DNA from: an uncultured Planctomycetales bacterium
Lineage (GTDB): Bacteria > Planctomycetota > Planctomycetia > Pirellulales > Thermoguttaceae
Length of the DNA: 47,872 bases
Assembly (NCBI GenBank): GCA_947305735.1
Contig: CAMZEO010000006.1
Location: forward strand, 1-47,872
Direction: 5' to 3'
Shown here: piece after piece, positions 18,070 to 26,586 of the stretch
Position numbering within the stretch: the first letter of the stretch is position 1
Layout: the number at the start of each line of letters is the position of its first letter
Position numbers and translations under genes: made by a program
The notes under the pieces: model-generated
Database searches by the model: none
Seen by the model: only the letters and a program-made list of their open reading frames with translations
Told to the model about the DNA's origin: nothing

Positions 18070-18150
18070 TTTCTGGTTCGCTTTCGATCGGCTTTGATCG
18101 TCGACTCGACGACCAAATGCTAAAACGGGGAAAAGCGTCTTTTCCAATTT

Positions 18151-18195
18151 AAAACAGCCGCTCTGATTCCGCGCGGAATCGGGGCGGCTGTTTTT
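18151..18195 (+). terminator. Strong terminator, usable on both strands
   Basis: ACAGCCGC...GATTCC pairs with GGAATC...GCGGCTGT with two small mismatches around GCGC, followed by TTTTT on plus and AAAA upstream for minus. It ends the lipoprotein transcript. Confidence 0.8.
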
Positions 18196-18522
18196 CGTCA
18201 AGCGTCGCAACCGACGCGCGGACGGAAGAAGAACGCCAAAAGGCGACAACAATCCTGAAGCGTTCTTTTCCATTAGAAATAAAACTCCCTAAACGAGAAC
18301 CGACGCCGCCTGGCGTCGACGCGATTATCAATGTTTTCCGTAGAGAACGCTCGAAAAAACGTTTTCTCAGCCCCGTCGCGACGGCGGAGGCGGAAGAGAG
18401 TTCAGGCGACAAAGAACCGCCAACCATACCGTCTGGCAACGAAAAATGAACCGGTTTTTTTGAAAAGTTTGCTTAAAAATTGGCGAATTTCAAAACTTTT
18501 TGGAGTCAAACGCGTTTCATAC

Positions 18523-18551
18523 TTTACGCGCTGAAATTTTTTTTGTATAAT
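18523..18551 (+). promoter_or_regulatory. Promoter for the transthyretin-like lipoprotein pair
   Basis: TTTACG (18523-18528) and a perfect TATAAT (18546-18551) with a 17-bp, T-rich spacer. The predicted leader is about 185 nt. Confidence 0.6.
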
Positions 18552-18743
18552 CGGAGCAGTGATGACGTTTGGGTCGCGAGGAGCCGAAAAGGTATAGGTT
18601 TTGGCTACTACTTATCGAGATTATCCGGTTTCTCAGACGAGATCGTCTTGATTTCGCGTCCCGAGCCGTTTTTCTAACGCTTTTTTAAACGCGGGTCGCC
18701 CGCGACCGCGTTGGTTTTTATTAAACGCAAGGTAATCATTTCG

Positions 18744-19214
18744 ATGAAGAATAACGTTTCCAAATTATTGGCGCTTTTCAGCGTTCTGCTTCTGGTGGCG
18801 TGCGTCGGTTGCGGCGGGCGCTTTAAAGTAAAGGGCAAAGTCGTCTTTTCAGACGGTTCTCCGCTTACTTTTGGCACGGTCAACTTTACCAATAACGACG
18901 TAATCTGCAAAGGGCAGATCGAAAAAGACGGCACGTTTGAGATGCGCACGTTCAAGCCGGGCGACGGCGTCCCTCCGGGGACGTATAAAGTTTTCATCTC
19001 CGGCACGTCTCAATTTGTCGATTCTGGTAAGACGGTAAAGACGGGCAACGACGAAAATGCCGCCGAGTTTCACACGATCGGCGTCGCGAAGGATTTGATC
19101 CCAACCGCGTACTGCAATCCTGACCTAAGTCCCTTTGATCCTGTGACAGTCAAGGGCAACGTCAAAAACCTGGAACTTAAAATCGAGGCGGAAGCCCCGG
19201 CGGTTGAAAATTGA
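18744..19214 (+). CDS. Transthyretin-like domain lipoprotein 1
   Basis: A 156-residue lipoprotein: hydrophobic LLALFSVLLLVACVGC with the lipid-bearing Cys near residue 22, then one small beta-sandwich of the carboxypeptidase-regulatory/transthyretin type. Marks are KVKGKVVFSDGSPLTFGTVNF, DGTFEMRTF and PPGTYKVFISG. Such short lipoproteins are very numerous in planctomycetes and often sit beside DUF1559 genes, as here. The ATG at 18744 follows AAGGT; the TTG of the track start has no support. The function is unknown, probably a surface or envelope protein. Confidence 0.8.
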   Translation: MKNNVSKLLALFSVLLLVACVGCGGRFKVKGKVVFSDGSPLTFGTVNFTNNDVICKGQIEKDGTFEMRTFKPGDGVPPGTYKVFISGTSQFVDSGKTVKTGNDENAAEFHTIGVAKDLIPTAYCNPDLSPFDPVTVKGNVKNLELKIEAEAPAVEN

Positions 19215-19267
19215 CGAACGGTCGATCGTCTGAATCGTCATTCGCAAACTAAACACTCGGGTCTTTG

Positions 19268-19840
19268 ATGGGAAGAATTCGTTTATTATTGATCTCCGTA
19301 GTCGCGGCGCTGTTTTCGGTCGCGACAATCGGGTGCGACGGCAACGTTCATGTGTCGGGAAAGGTAACGTATCCCAACGGTCAGCCGCTTACGCGGGGCA
19401 AAGTCGTTTTTACCGACGATTTTTACATGGGTAAAAGCGACATTGACAAAAACGGCGAGTATTCGATCCATACGTTAAAACGAAACGACGGAATCAAAAA
19501 AGGCGTTTATCAGGTTTATATCTGCGGCGCTATGCGATTTGAACCGACCGAAGAAATAAAGGATTCTTTGCAGGGTTATCGCTTCGATAAAGGCGTCGAT
19601 TTGATCGACGATCAGCACACGAATCCAGACACTTCAGGATGGCGTTTTGAAGTCAAAAAAGACTGTAAAATCAACCTCACCGTCTACCCTCCCGGCGAGG
19701 TTCCGGAAGACCAGAGGACGGAGGAGGCGAAATATATGTTTGATTTGGAATATCGCAAAAAGGTTGATCGGGAAAAAATGAAAGAATTCCGAGACAATCA
19801 ATCCCGCAAACGCAGAACGGTAAACCCCAAATTACTATAG
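19268..19840 (+). CDS. Transthyretin-like domain lipoprotein 2
   Basis: A 190-residue paralogue of the preceding gene, 53 bp downstream. Signal LLLISVVAALFSVATIGC, then VHVSGKVTYPNGQPLTRGKVVF, NGEYSIHTLKRNDG and KKGVYQVYICG align with the matching parts of its neighbour (VKGKVVFSDGSPLTFGTVNF, DGTFEMRTFKPGDG). It differs by a longer charged C-terminus (about 40 residues, Lys/Arg/Glu-rich, ending RRTVNPKLL) that may bind the wall or another protein. The start is the ATG at 19268; the ribosome-binding site is weak, so translation may be coupled to the first gene. Confidence 0.8.
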   Translation: MGRIRLLLISVVAALFSVATIGCDGNVHVSGKVTYPNGQPLTRGKVVFTDDFYMGKSDIDKNGEYSIHTLKRNDGIKKGVYQVYICGAMRFEPTEEIKDSLQGYRFDKGVDLIDDQHTNPDTSGWRFEVKKDCKINLTVYPPGEVPEDQRTEEAKYMFDLEYRKKVDREKMKEFRDNQSRKRRTVNPKLL

Positions 19841-19856
19841 ACGTTTGTTATTGAAG

Positions 19857-19919
19857 GAGCGCGAATCGGCGTCTTTGCGGCGTTCGCCCATACCGACGGG
19901 GCGTTCGCGCTCTTGATTT
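19857..19919 (+). terminator. Possible terminator after the lipoprotein pair
   Basis: GAGCGCGAA (19857-19865) pairs with TTCGCGCTC (19904-19912), followed by TTGATTT. The loop is long, so termination may be partial. Confidence 0.4.
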
Positions 19920-20009
19920 CATAGGCTTTTTAATAGGTTTTCCGCAGGTTCGCGCGTCGAACCTCGATTTCATTTTTGTGTTAATGTCGTTCTCACGAAA
20001 GGACTATTT

Positions 20010-21152
20010 ATGACTCGTTCCACCACGAAACGCGGCTTTACGCTTGTCGAATTGCTCGTCGTTATCGCCATCATCGGCATTCTCATCGGATTGCTCCTTC
20101 CGGCGGTTCAGGCCGCGCGCGAAGCGGCGCGCCGTATGCAATGCACGAACAACCTCAAGCAGATCGGTCTTGCGATCCACAACTTCCATGACGTCCGCCA
20201 GGGTATTCCGCCTGCGGCGCACTCGTGGCACCGCATGACCATGTGGGCTTATCTTTATCCGTACAGCGAACAGCCCACGCTGTGGCAACTGCTCAACCGT
20301 AGCGACCCGGTCACCCTTGGTCAATATTTCTGGAACACCGGCGCCGGCTGGGGCGGCGTTACTCTGACGACCGAAGAGAAGAAGGGGTTCGCGGGCGTTC
20401 CTTACATGGTTTGTCCGTCCCGTCGTTCTTCTCCCGCCGCTTATGAATACGTCGTTACCGGAACGGGCGACACCTCCGCCGGTCCTCAAACCGACTATTG
20501 CATGATTGCGTCGACCGACTCTAACCCAGGATGGAACGGACGAGCCGACAGCGCCGGTAGCGACAACGGCGTCGACGGACACTACTATGTCCGCGTTTTC
20601 GCGACGACCATTTCTCATCAGGTGGACGCGAAGCAACGGTTTCAGAACGGTTTCTTCCGCGGCGCAAAGTTGCAGAACGAGAATAGCGAAGGGAACAAGT
20701 ATTCCAATCCCCGCGATACAATGAGTCGCGTTACCGACGGTTTGAGCAATCAGATTATCATCGGCGAAAAACACATCCCGATCGACGGCTTGAACGTCTG
20801 CAATACCACCGCGCCGGACACCAACAACTGGTCGCAATGCCACGACTGCTCGTACCTCTGCGGAGCCGAGTCCACCGGTTGCGGATACATTTTACGTTGC
20901 GTCACTAACTACTGGGACGCTAATAAGAAGACCCCGTACGTTAAGTGGATTTCAAGCGGTATTTCCGGTCCCTACGACGATCTCGCGGCAAATAACGCCC
21001 CGTCCATCAACTGCGGTCTGGGCAGCTGGCACGCTTCCGGTTGCAACGTTCTCAAGGCCGACGGTTCCGTCACGTTCCTGAGTTCGACCACGCCGCAACG
21101 AATCCTCGGCTACCTTGCCTCGGTCGACGACGGCAACACCGAGAGCAACTGA
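20010..21152 (+). CDS. DUF1559 prepilin-like protein
   Basis: A 380-residue member of the large planctomycete DUF1559 family. The N-terminus has a type IV prepilin cleavage and methylation motif ([21 protein letters not shown], quoted in part) and then [21 protein letters not shown]. The C-terminus has the H-X9-DG motif ([14 protein letters not shown]). About ten cysteines in between suggest disulfides outside the cytoplasm. AAAGGA precedes the ATG and a terminator follows the stop. These proteins are thought to be pilin-like surface or secretion proteins; the exact function is not established. Confidence 0.95.
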   Translation: MTRSTTKRGFTLVELLVVIAIIGILIGLLLPAVQAAREAARRMQCTNNLKQIGLAIHNFHDVRQGIPPAAHSWHRMTMWAYLYPYSEQPTLWQLLNRSDPVTLGQYFWNTGAGWGGVTLTTEEKKGFAGVPYMVCPSRRSSPAAYEYVVTGTGDTSAGPQTDYCMIASTDSNPGWNGRADSAGSDNGVDGHYYVRVFATTISHQVDAKQRFQNGFFRGAKLQNENSEGNKYSNPRDTMSRVTDGLSNQIIIGEKHIPIDGLNVCNTTAPDTNNWSQCHDCSYLCGAESTGCGYILRCVTNYWDANKKTPYVKWISSGISGPYDDLAANNAPSINCGLGSWHASGCNVLKADGSVTFLSSTTPQRILGYLASVDDGNTESN

Positions 21153-21198
21153 CCATAACCGCCGGGCGTTTTGTAAACGTCCGGTCGTTAAACGACGC

Positions 21199-21234
21199 GG
21201 CGCGATTCTCGTTTTTCGGGGGTCGCGCCTTTTT
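21199..21234 (+). terminator. Terminator after the DUF1559 gene
   Basis: GGCGCGA (21199-21205) pairs with TCGCGCC (21223-21229), followed by TTTTTG. Confidence 0.75.
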
Positions 21235-21415
21235 GTTAATTTCTAATCCCCGATTTGCGCCGACGCTCCAACGACAAGCCGCCTCAATCCGACGCGGCGG
21301 CGCTTTTGAGTCGACGAACCGGGATTCGCGCCGTTATTGACGCCTTATCTTCCGTTGAGCCGTCTTTTGCGTCCGCGACGGCTTCTCTTGCGGGACGATT
21401 AGGAAGGAACCGGAT

Positions 21416-22378
21416 CTATCCTTCGTTAAGCCAGATTTTGACGTCGACGGCCGCGACGTCAAAAAGAACGGCGATCCTTTCGACGTCCCACCCTTGCCGA
21501 TAAAGTTTCTTCGCCGTCGTCTTCTTTACGTTCATTTCTCCTCTGGCTTCCCCTTCGGCAATTCCTTCGGCAATTCCCTCGGCTTTTCCCTCGGCAATTC
21601 CCTCGGCTTTTCCCTCGGCGATAATACGATCCAGTAATTCGCACATATTTTTCGGCTCCTTATCGTAACCCTTCATAATTGTTTCGTATGCGAAACGAGC
21701 GTCTTTGACCGCGTAATCCAGAAAATAAACCAGCTCCCTTGGATGCGTAAAATTACCGAGCTGCAGTTCTCGCAGCTCTTCCAGTCCCCCGCCGTTGCGT
21801 TTGCAACGAAAGTATCCGGCGATAAATCGTATTTCTTCGGGGAACATTCGCAATTCCTCGTCCGACATGCCCGCGAAATCGACGACGCGAATTTCAAAGT
21901 CCGTGAAATGCGGACGCATTATTTTAGCGACCTCGTCGGACATGGTCGCGCGTTCGGACAACTTGCGACAGTTCCTCCAAAGATCGCCGCCAAAATATAG
22001 AACCGTCGTGAATACCGGCGCGACTCGATCGGATTCCGCGCCAAATTGTTCGTCGAGCGCCGCGTTGTCCAATTCGTCTCGATACGCGACGCCGTCGTAT
22101 CCAAAAACGCGGACGGGCATATTCCTGTCGATCGTCGATTGAACTTCAAACGCGAAAACGCATTCGCAACGAGCGTTCCTTACGAAATATTTGGCGACGT
22201 CTCTTCGCAATTCCCGCAATCGTCCGATCGATTCGTAGGCGGAATTCAGCGGCGCGTCGCGCAATTCGTCGGGAGCGACAAAGTCTTTGCCCTCGGCGAA
22301 TATCGCGTTGATTAACTTTGCGGCGACGTCGTTCCGGGCAATTAATGAAGTTTCAACACACGATTTTTCGGCGGTCAT
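21416..22378 (-). CDS. Rpn-family / PD-(D/E)XK nuclease-transposase-like protein
   Basis: A 320-residue protein of the Rpn (YhgA-like, PDDEXK) type. Marks are an N-terminal segment VAAKLINAIF, the ExQ motif in CVFAFEVQSTIDRNMPVRV (E and Q as in Rpn active sites), and the late segment LVYFLDYAVKD. The tail carries the low-complexity EGKAEGIAEG repeats seen in this family, coded by 12-bp DNA repeats. It ends in a small helix-turn-helix-like part (LYRQGWDVERIAVLFDVA). Rpn proteins are implicated in recombination-promoting DNA cleavage and phage defence in E. coli; the role here is unknown. It has its own promoter and GAGGG before the ATG. Confidence 0.8.
   Translation of the reverse strand: MTAEKSCVETSLIARNDVAAKLINAIFAEGKDFVAPDELRDAPLNSAYESIGRLRELRRDVAKYFVRNARCECVFAFEVQSTIDRNMPVRVFGYDGVAYRDELDNAALDEQFGAESDRVAPVFTTVLYFGGDLWRNCRKLSERATMSDEVAKIMRPHFTDFEIRVVDFAGMSDEELRMFPEEIRFIAGYFRCKRNGGGLEELRELQLGNFTHPRELVYFLDYAVKDARFAYETIMKGYDKEPKNMCELLDRIIAEGKAEGIAEGKAEGIAEGIAEGEARGEMNVKKTTAKKLYRQGWDVERIAVLFDVAAVDVKIWLNEG
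21545..21620. repeat. 12-bp tandem repeats inside the Rpn-like gene
   Basis: About six copies of a 12-bp unit, alternating GGCAATTCCCTC and GGCTTTTCCCTC forms. In the minus-strand frame they code for EGIA/EGKA units, so copy-number change keeps the frame. Confidence 0.85.
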
Positions 22379-22398
22379 AGGCGAACCCTCTCGCTTCT

Positions 22399-22427
22399 AT
22401 TATACCGCGATTTCGTCTGTTAAACAA
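22399..22427 (-). promoter_or_regulatory. Promoter for the Rpn-like gene
   Basis: On the minus strand TTGTTT (22427-22422) and TATAAT (22404-22399) with a 17-bp spacer. The leader would be only about 15 nt. Confidence 0.65.
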
Positions 22428-22641
22428 GAGTTTTTTCGTCGGATAAAGAACAAATTGCGATAAAGTCGGGCGTTCCGCGCGTCATTTGATCGCATATCCG
22501 CGACGTCTTACATTTCGCGTCAAAACAACTCCAATCCTCGCCTCTCATCCGTAAAGCGGAGACAAACCGGGGAGGTTTGACGGCGACTTCGGACGTCGCG
22601 CAAGGCGCTCGGTTCTTTTTCACAAGCTAAATAACGACGTC

Positions 22642-22679
22642 GACAATCGCGACTCCTTGACAAAAAACGAACGATTGTC
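22642..22679. promoter_or_regulatory. Operator-like inverted repeat around the hppA -35
   Basis: GACAATCG (22642-22649) and CGATTGTC (22672-22679) are perfect inverted copies with centres 30 bp apart. The right arm ends at the first base of the -10. The placement suits a repressor or a DNA loop. Confidence 0.45.
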
Positions 22680-22684
22680 ATAAT
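22657..22684 (+). promoter_or_regulatory. hppA promoter
   Basis: A perfect TTGACA (22657-22662) and CATAAT (22679-22684, 5 of 6) with a 16-bp spacer, about 140 nt before the hppA start. An inverted repeat flanks the -35 (listed separately). Confidence 0.7.
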
Positions 22685-22825
22685 CTAACGAGTTTGGGTA
22701 AACAATAATCCGCCGACGTCGCGGAACCGCGAGTTAGCGTCAATCGAACGCGAGCGACCGGAAAACGCGCTTGTCGGACGACGGTCATAACGATCTAAAA
22801 AATAAGACATAGGAGATTCTTCACG

Positions 22826-25636
22826 ATGAAGATTCGCAAGCATGTATTTAGCGGGGTCGTCTTCGCGCTCGCTCTGACGTCGAGCTTGGCGACGGCTTCT
22901 TCTTCCGTCTTCGCGGTTCCGCAAGACGCGCGACCCGCGGCGGCGACAGTCAATGCTGACGCGAGCGATCAAAGCGTCGGACAAACTATCGTTTCGAGCG
23001 AAAACGCGATCGACGCTTCAGGCAAAAACGCGGACGACGATCAAGTCAACGAAACCGGATCCAGGAAAGCGGCTCGTCTGGGGTTCTTCACTTCGCGTTT
23101 CGGGTATCTCTGGGTTCTCGCGCTTGCCGGCGCGATCGCCTCCCTTGTTTACGCCGTGAAATTCTTCAAAGCGATGATGAAGGAAGACGAAGGAACTCCG
23201 GAAATGGTCAAAATCGCGGCGGCGGTTCGCAAAGGCGCCAACGCGTATTTAAAACAGCAATATAAAATCGTGGCGATCTTTTTCGCCGTCATTTGGGCGT
23301 TTTTGATGTTCCTCGCGTGGGGCGTCGGCGTTCAAAACAAAATCGTGCCGTGGGCGTTTCTGACCGGAGGATTCTTCTCCGGTCTGGCCGGATGGTTCGG
23401 CATGAAAACGGCGACCTGGGCGTCTTCGCGCACGGCCGCGGGCGCGCAACGCTCGTTGAATCAAGGATTGCAAGTCGCGTTTCGTTCAGGCGCGGTCATG
23501 GGCTTGACGGTCGTCGGACTCGGATTGCTTGACGTCGTGCTGTGGTTTGGCGCTCTGTACTGGATCTTTCCGGCGTGCGGCTGGACGATGGATCTGACCG
23601 AAATCACCGTCGTCATGCTATGCTTCGGCATGGGCGCGTCGTCGCAAGCGCTCTTCGCGCGCGTCGGCGGCGGCATCTACACCAAAGCGGCGGACGTCGG
23701 AGCCGACCTTGTCGGCAAAGTCGAAGCGGGCATTCCCGAAGACGACCGTCGCAACCCCGCCACGATCGCGGACAACGTCGGCGACAACGTCGGCGACGTC
23801 GCCGGCATGGGAGCCGACTTGTACGAATCCTATTGCGGTTCGATTCTTTCGTCCGCCGCGCTTGGCGTCGCCGCCTACGCCGCCATGGGCGGGGATGAAA
23901 AGACCCAAATGTGCGCGTTGTTCTTTCCGATCATTCTCGCCGCGATCGGAATCGCGCTCTCAATCTTTGGCGTCTTCCTCGTAAAGACCGACGAAAGCGC
24001 CGACCAGGGCGCGCTCCTCAAAGCGCTCGGAAAAGGCGTTAATCTTCCTTCGCTTATTATCGCGGTTCTCTCGATTCTCGCCGCGCTCTTCATGCTTGAG
24101 GGGTCGGCTCGTTTCGCGGGTTTCTCTGTCGTCGTCGGGCTGTTCGCCGGATGGCTGATCGGAAAATGGACCGAATATCGCACCGCTTACGAATACAAAC
24201 CGACGCGCGCGATCGCCAACCAGGGCAAGACCGGCCCCGCGACCGTCATCATCGCCGGCATCGCCGAAGGCATGTACAGCGTCTGGGCGCCCGTCGTGAT
24301 CGTCGGGGTCGCCACGCTGTTGGCGTTCGGGTTCACGACCGGATTCGATTTCTCGAACGTTAAGACTTTCTCGCTCGGTCTTTACGGCGTCGGCGTCGCC
24401 GCCGTCGGCATGCTCTCGACGCTTGGCGTCACGCTCGCGACCGACGCTTACGGACCGATCGCGGACAACGCGGGCGGCAACGCGGAAATGGCGGGACTTC
24501 CCGAAGAAGTCCGCAAACGCACCGACGCTCTCGATTCGCTCGGCAATACGACCGCCGCGACCGGCAAAGGATTCGCGATCGGTTCCGCCGCGCTCACCGC
24601 GCTCGCGCTTCTGGCCGCTTATGTGGAAGAAGTCCGCGTCGGATTCGAGCGCTGGGGCGTTTCCGCGGTAAGCAAGATAGAAATGAATAAAGCGGCGGAA
24701 AACGGCTATTACAAAGTCGCCGACAACTTTGTCGTCTACTATCCGGGCGAAGAAGTCGTCGAAAAAGAAAAAGCGGCTTGTAAAACCGCCGGACGCGACT
24801 GGTTCCCGAAGACGTTCCTCGTTATGCCCGAACAGGCGAACAATCCGAACGAAGACATGCCGATCTTCCGAGGTTCCGACAAACTCTGGAAGGACTCGAA
24901 TAAAGCCTGGAAAGGGCTCCCGACCGACAAAGGTCCGGCGTTTATTACGCCGGAAATTGCCGCCGCGTGTCCGTTTGTTCCTGAAACCGTCGACGAAAAG
25001 ACCGACCTGGTCTCCGTCAAGTCCGCAAATATGATGGATTGGATGAAATTCTATTCGTGCAACTTGCTCAACCCGAAAGTTTTGGTCGGAATTTTCCTCG
25101 GCGCCATGACCGTCTTTGTCTTCGGCGCGTTGACGATGACGGCCGTCGGGCGCGCCGCGTCCGGAATGGTTGAAGAAGTGCGTCGTCAATTCCGCGAAAT
25201 CAAAGGGATTATGGAATATGAGGCGGAACCCGACTACGCGACGCCCGTCGCGATATCGACAAAAGCCGCTCAGCGCGAAATGATTATTCCGTCCCTGCTC
25301 GGGCTGGTCATGCCGATCGTCGTCGGATTGGTTCTCGGCGTTACCGGCGTGATCGGTCTGTTGGTCGGCGCGTTGACCGCCGGGTTCTGCGTCGCCGTCT
25401 ATATGGCGAACGCGGGCGGGGCCTGGGACAACGCCAAGAAGTACGTCGAATCGAATATCGATCCGTCCCTGGGCGGCAAGCGGTCGGAATGTCATAAGGC
25501 GACCGTCGTCGGCGACACCGTAGGCGATCCCTTCAAAGACACGACCGGACCTTCGCTCAATATTATCATCAAATTGATGAGCATGGTTTCCGTCGTCGCC
25601 GCCGGTTTCATCGTCGCCTTTGGAGGTTGGTTCTAG
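22826..25636 (+). CDS. hppA: Membrane-bound cation-pumping pyrophosphatase
   Basis: Couples hydrolysis of pyrophosphate to pumping of H+ or Na+ across the inner membrane. Catalytic blocks are DVGADLVGKVEAGIPEDD (290-307), DNVGDNVGDVAGMGADLYE, TDAYGPIADNAGGNAEMAGLP and the C-terminal VVGDTVGDPFKDTTGPS. A577 and G580 in GNTTAATGKG are the alanine/glycine pair of the K+-dependent subclass (K+-independent enzymes have Lys/Thr). At 936 residues it is far longer than the usual 660-720: there is an 80-residue N-terminal extension with a signal-like segment, and about 115 extra residues between residues 601 and 745. AGGAG precedes the ATG; a perfect terminator follows. H+ versus Na+ cannot be decided by eye. 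Confidence 0.95.
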   Translation: MKIRKHVFSGVVFALALTSSLATASSSVFAVPQDARPAAATVNADASDQSVGQTIVSSENAIDASGKNADDDQVNETGSRKAARLGFFTSRFGYLWVLALAGAIASLVYAVKFFKAMMKEDEGTPEMVKIAAAVRKGANAYLKQQYKIVAIFFAVIWAFLMFLAWGVGVQNKIVPWAFLTGGFFSGLAGWFGMKTATWASSRTAAGAQRSLNQGLQVAFRSGAVMGLTVVGLGLLDVVLWFGALYWIFPACGWTMDLTEITVVMLCFGMGASSQALFARVGGGIYTKAADVGADLVGKVEAGIPEDDRRNPATIADNVGDNVGDVAGMGADLYESYCGSILSSAALGVAAYAAMGGDEKTQMCALFFPIILAAIGIALSIFGVFLVKTDESADQGALLKALGKGVNLPSLIIAVLSILAALFMLEGSARFAGFSVVVGLFAGWLIGKWTEYRTAYEYKPTRAIANQGKTGPATVIIAGIAEGMYSVWAPVVIVGVATLLAFGFTTGFDFSNVKTFSLGLYGVGVAAVGMLSTLGVTLATDAYGPIADNAGGNAEMAGLPEEVRKRTDALDSLGNTTAATGKGFAIGSAALTALALLAAYVEEVRVGFERWGVSAVSKIEMNKAAENGYYKVADNFVVYYPGEEVVEKEKAACKTAGRDWFPKTFLVMPEQANNPNEDMPIFRGSDKLWKDSNKAWKGLPTDKGPAFITPEIAAACPFVPETVDEKTDLVSVKSANMMDWMKFYSCNLLNPKVLVGIFLGAMTVFVFGALTMTAVGRAASGMVEEVRRQFREIKGIMEYEAEPDYATPVAISTKAAQREMIIPSLLGLVMPIVVGLVLGVTGVIGLLVGALTAGFCVAVYMANAGGAWDNAKKYVESNIDPSLGGKRSECHKATVVGDTVGDPFKDTTGPSLNIIIKLMSMVSVVAAGFIVAFGGWF

Positions 25637-25715
25637 TCGGATCCTCCGCGCGACCGTTCGGCTCGTCGCGGAAGCAGACCGATTGAATAAAGTTCCTCCG
25701 CGTCGCGAAAGGCGC

Positions 25716-25750
25716 CGTCCCGATTCCGCGTTGAATCGGGACGTTTTTTT
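25716..25750 (+). terminator. hppA terminator
   Basis: CGTCCCGATTC and GAATCGGGACG form an 11-bp perfect stem with a 6-nt loop, followed by seven T. Confidence 0.9.
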
Positions 25751-25761
25751 CGTCGGCGCGA

Positions 25762-26013
25762 CTAACGCCTCGACCGCCTCCCGCTCGATATGAGAACGTC
25801 TCGGTCGACGACGAACGAAATCTCTAAAAACGCGCGACGCTCGAGGCTTCGCGCCGCGCGCTCCATTGGTCTAAAAAGTAAATTCTTTTTCGCGAATTCT
25901 TCAGCGAAGGAGCCCTTCGGCGCGCGAATCTCTGGATAACCGCGACCAACGAAAACGCTCGAGTCGATTTCCTCGACGCTTTGCGAACAACGGTCTGCGT
26001 CGACGACGAACAA
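25762..26013 (-). pseudogene. Remnant of a second BspA-type leucine-rich-repeat gene
   Basis: In the same frame as the LRR gene and 36 bp past its stop, the translation contains VEEIDSSVFVGRGYPEIRAP, followed by KGSFAEEFAKKN. This matches the last repeat of the upstream gene (QIEDDAFSGCGRLAIRAPGG, then STAERFAKEKG). There is no ATG (the track start is TTG) and no ribosome-binding site. It is best read as a decayed C-terminal piece of a tandem duplicate, or the lost tail of a longer protein. It could be chance, but the RAP-GS-AE-FAK match is specific. Confidence 0.45.
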
Positions 26014-26049
26014 CCAGAAACCGCGCTGCGGCGTATGTCGGCGGCGGGT

Positions 26050-26586
26050 TTATTGTCGACCGCGTCGGCGACGGTTTCCTCGCCTTTTCAACCGCCGCCG
26101 CGCGGTTTTACCGGACGAAGGTTTGTCGAGCGAATCGAAATAATAACCTTTTTCTTTCGCGAATCTTTCCGCAGTCGATCCGCCGGGCGCGCGAATCGCA
26201 AGGCGTCCGCAGCCTGAAAAGGCGTCGTCCTCGATTTGCGCCGATTCGTTCAAAATAGTAATTCTTAACGTTGAACGATTCGCAAACGCGCCTTTTCCGA
26301 TTTTGACGACGCTTTTCGGAAGGACGATTCTCGTCGGCGACGAACGATTGACGAAAGCCCCGTCTCCAATCGTTTCGACTCCTTTGGGAACGACAAACTC
26401 GACTATGCGTTCATAAACGGGTCGTTTCTCGTCCAAACGACTCAAGAATAGGTCGAGCGACGACTCGCCGTCTTCGTATCCCCAATACCTTTTGAAGACT
26501 TTCCCGTCGTCGCCGAGTTCAAAAGAGTGTTTTCCATCGCGCTCAATTCTGACCAAACGACAAAAATCGGAAAAACTATGCGACAT
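26050..26586 (-). CDS. Short BspA-type leucine-rich-repeat protein
   Basis: A 178-residue protein. The middle holds about three LRR_5/BspA repeats: VPKGVETIGDGAFVNRSSPTR, LPKSVVKIGKGAFANRSTLRIT and ESAQIEDDAFSGCGRLAI, each with the I-x-x-x-A-F core (cited as separate short pieces). The end is the usual capping segment APGGSTAERFAKEKG, then a very basic tail (RRRLKRRGNRRRRGRQ). There is no signal peptide, unlike the surface-exposed BspA proteins of gut bacteria, so it may act inside the cell or be a reduced copy. A GGGGG ribosome-binding site precedes the ATG. It is divergent from secA2. Confidence 0.7.
   Translation of the reverse strand: MSHSFSDFCRLVRIERDGKHSFELGDDGKVFKRYWGYEDGESSLDLFLSRLDEKRPVYERIVEFVVPKGVETIGDGAFVNRSSPTRIVLPKSVVKIGKGAFANRSTLRITILNESAQIEDDAFSGCGRLAIRAPGGSTAERFAKEKGYYFDSLDKPSSGKTARRRLKRRGNRRRRGRQ

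Larger units (their letters stand above)
18070..18743. other. Gap between lipoprotein genes
   Basis: About 670 bp. It contains the terminator at 18151 and the promoter at 18523. I see no supported gene between them; the ORFs listed there lack ribosome-binding sites and family features. Confidence 0.5.
22379..22825. other. Divergent region, Rpn-like gene / hppA
   Basis: About 450 bp with the Rpn promoter at its left and the hppA promoter at 22657-22684. The 67-codon minus ORF at 22420-22623 lacks a ribosome-binding site and overlaps the Rpn promoter, so I do not call it. Confidence 0.5.
25637..26049. other. Region between hppA and the leucine-rich-repeat gene
   Basis: About 410 bp with the hppA terminator and the LRR remnant listed separately. 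I see no intact gene. Confidence 0.5.

Noticed and set aside
20004-20843. 279-codon frame antisense to the DUF1559 gene
   Set aside because: Shadow of a well-supported gene.
22420-22623. 67-codon minus-strand ORF upstream of the Rpn-like gene
   Set aside because: No ribosome-binding site, GTG start, no family, and it overlaps the Rpn promoter.
23960-25495. 511-codon open frame antisense to hppA
   Set aside because: Charged, repetitive translation and no start signals; hppA is certain.
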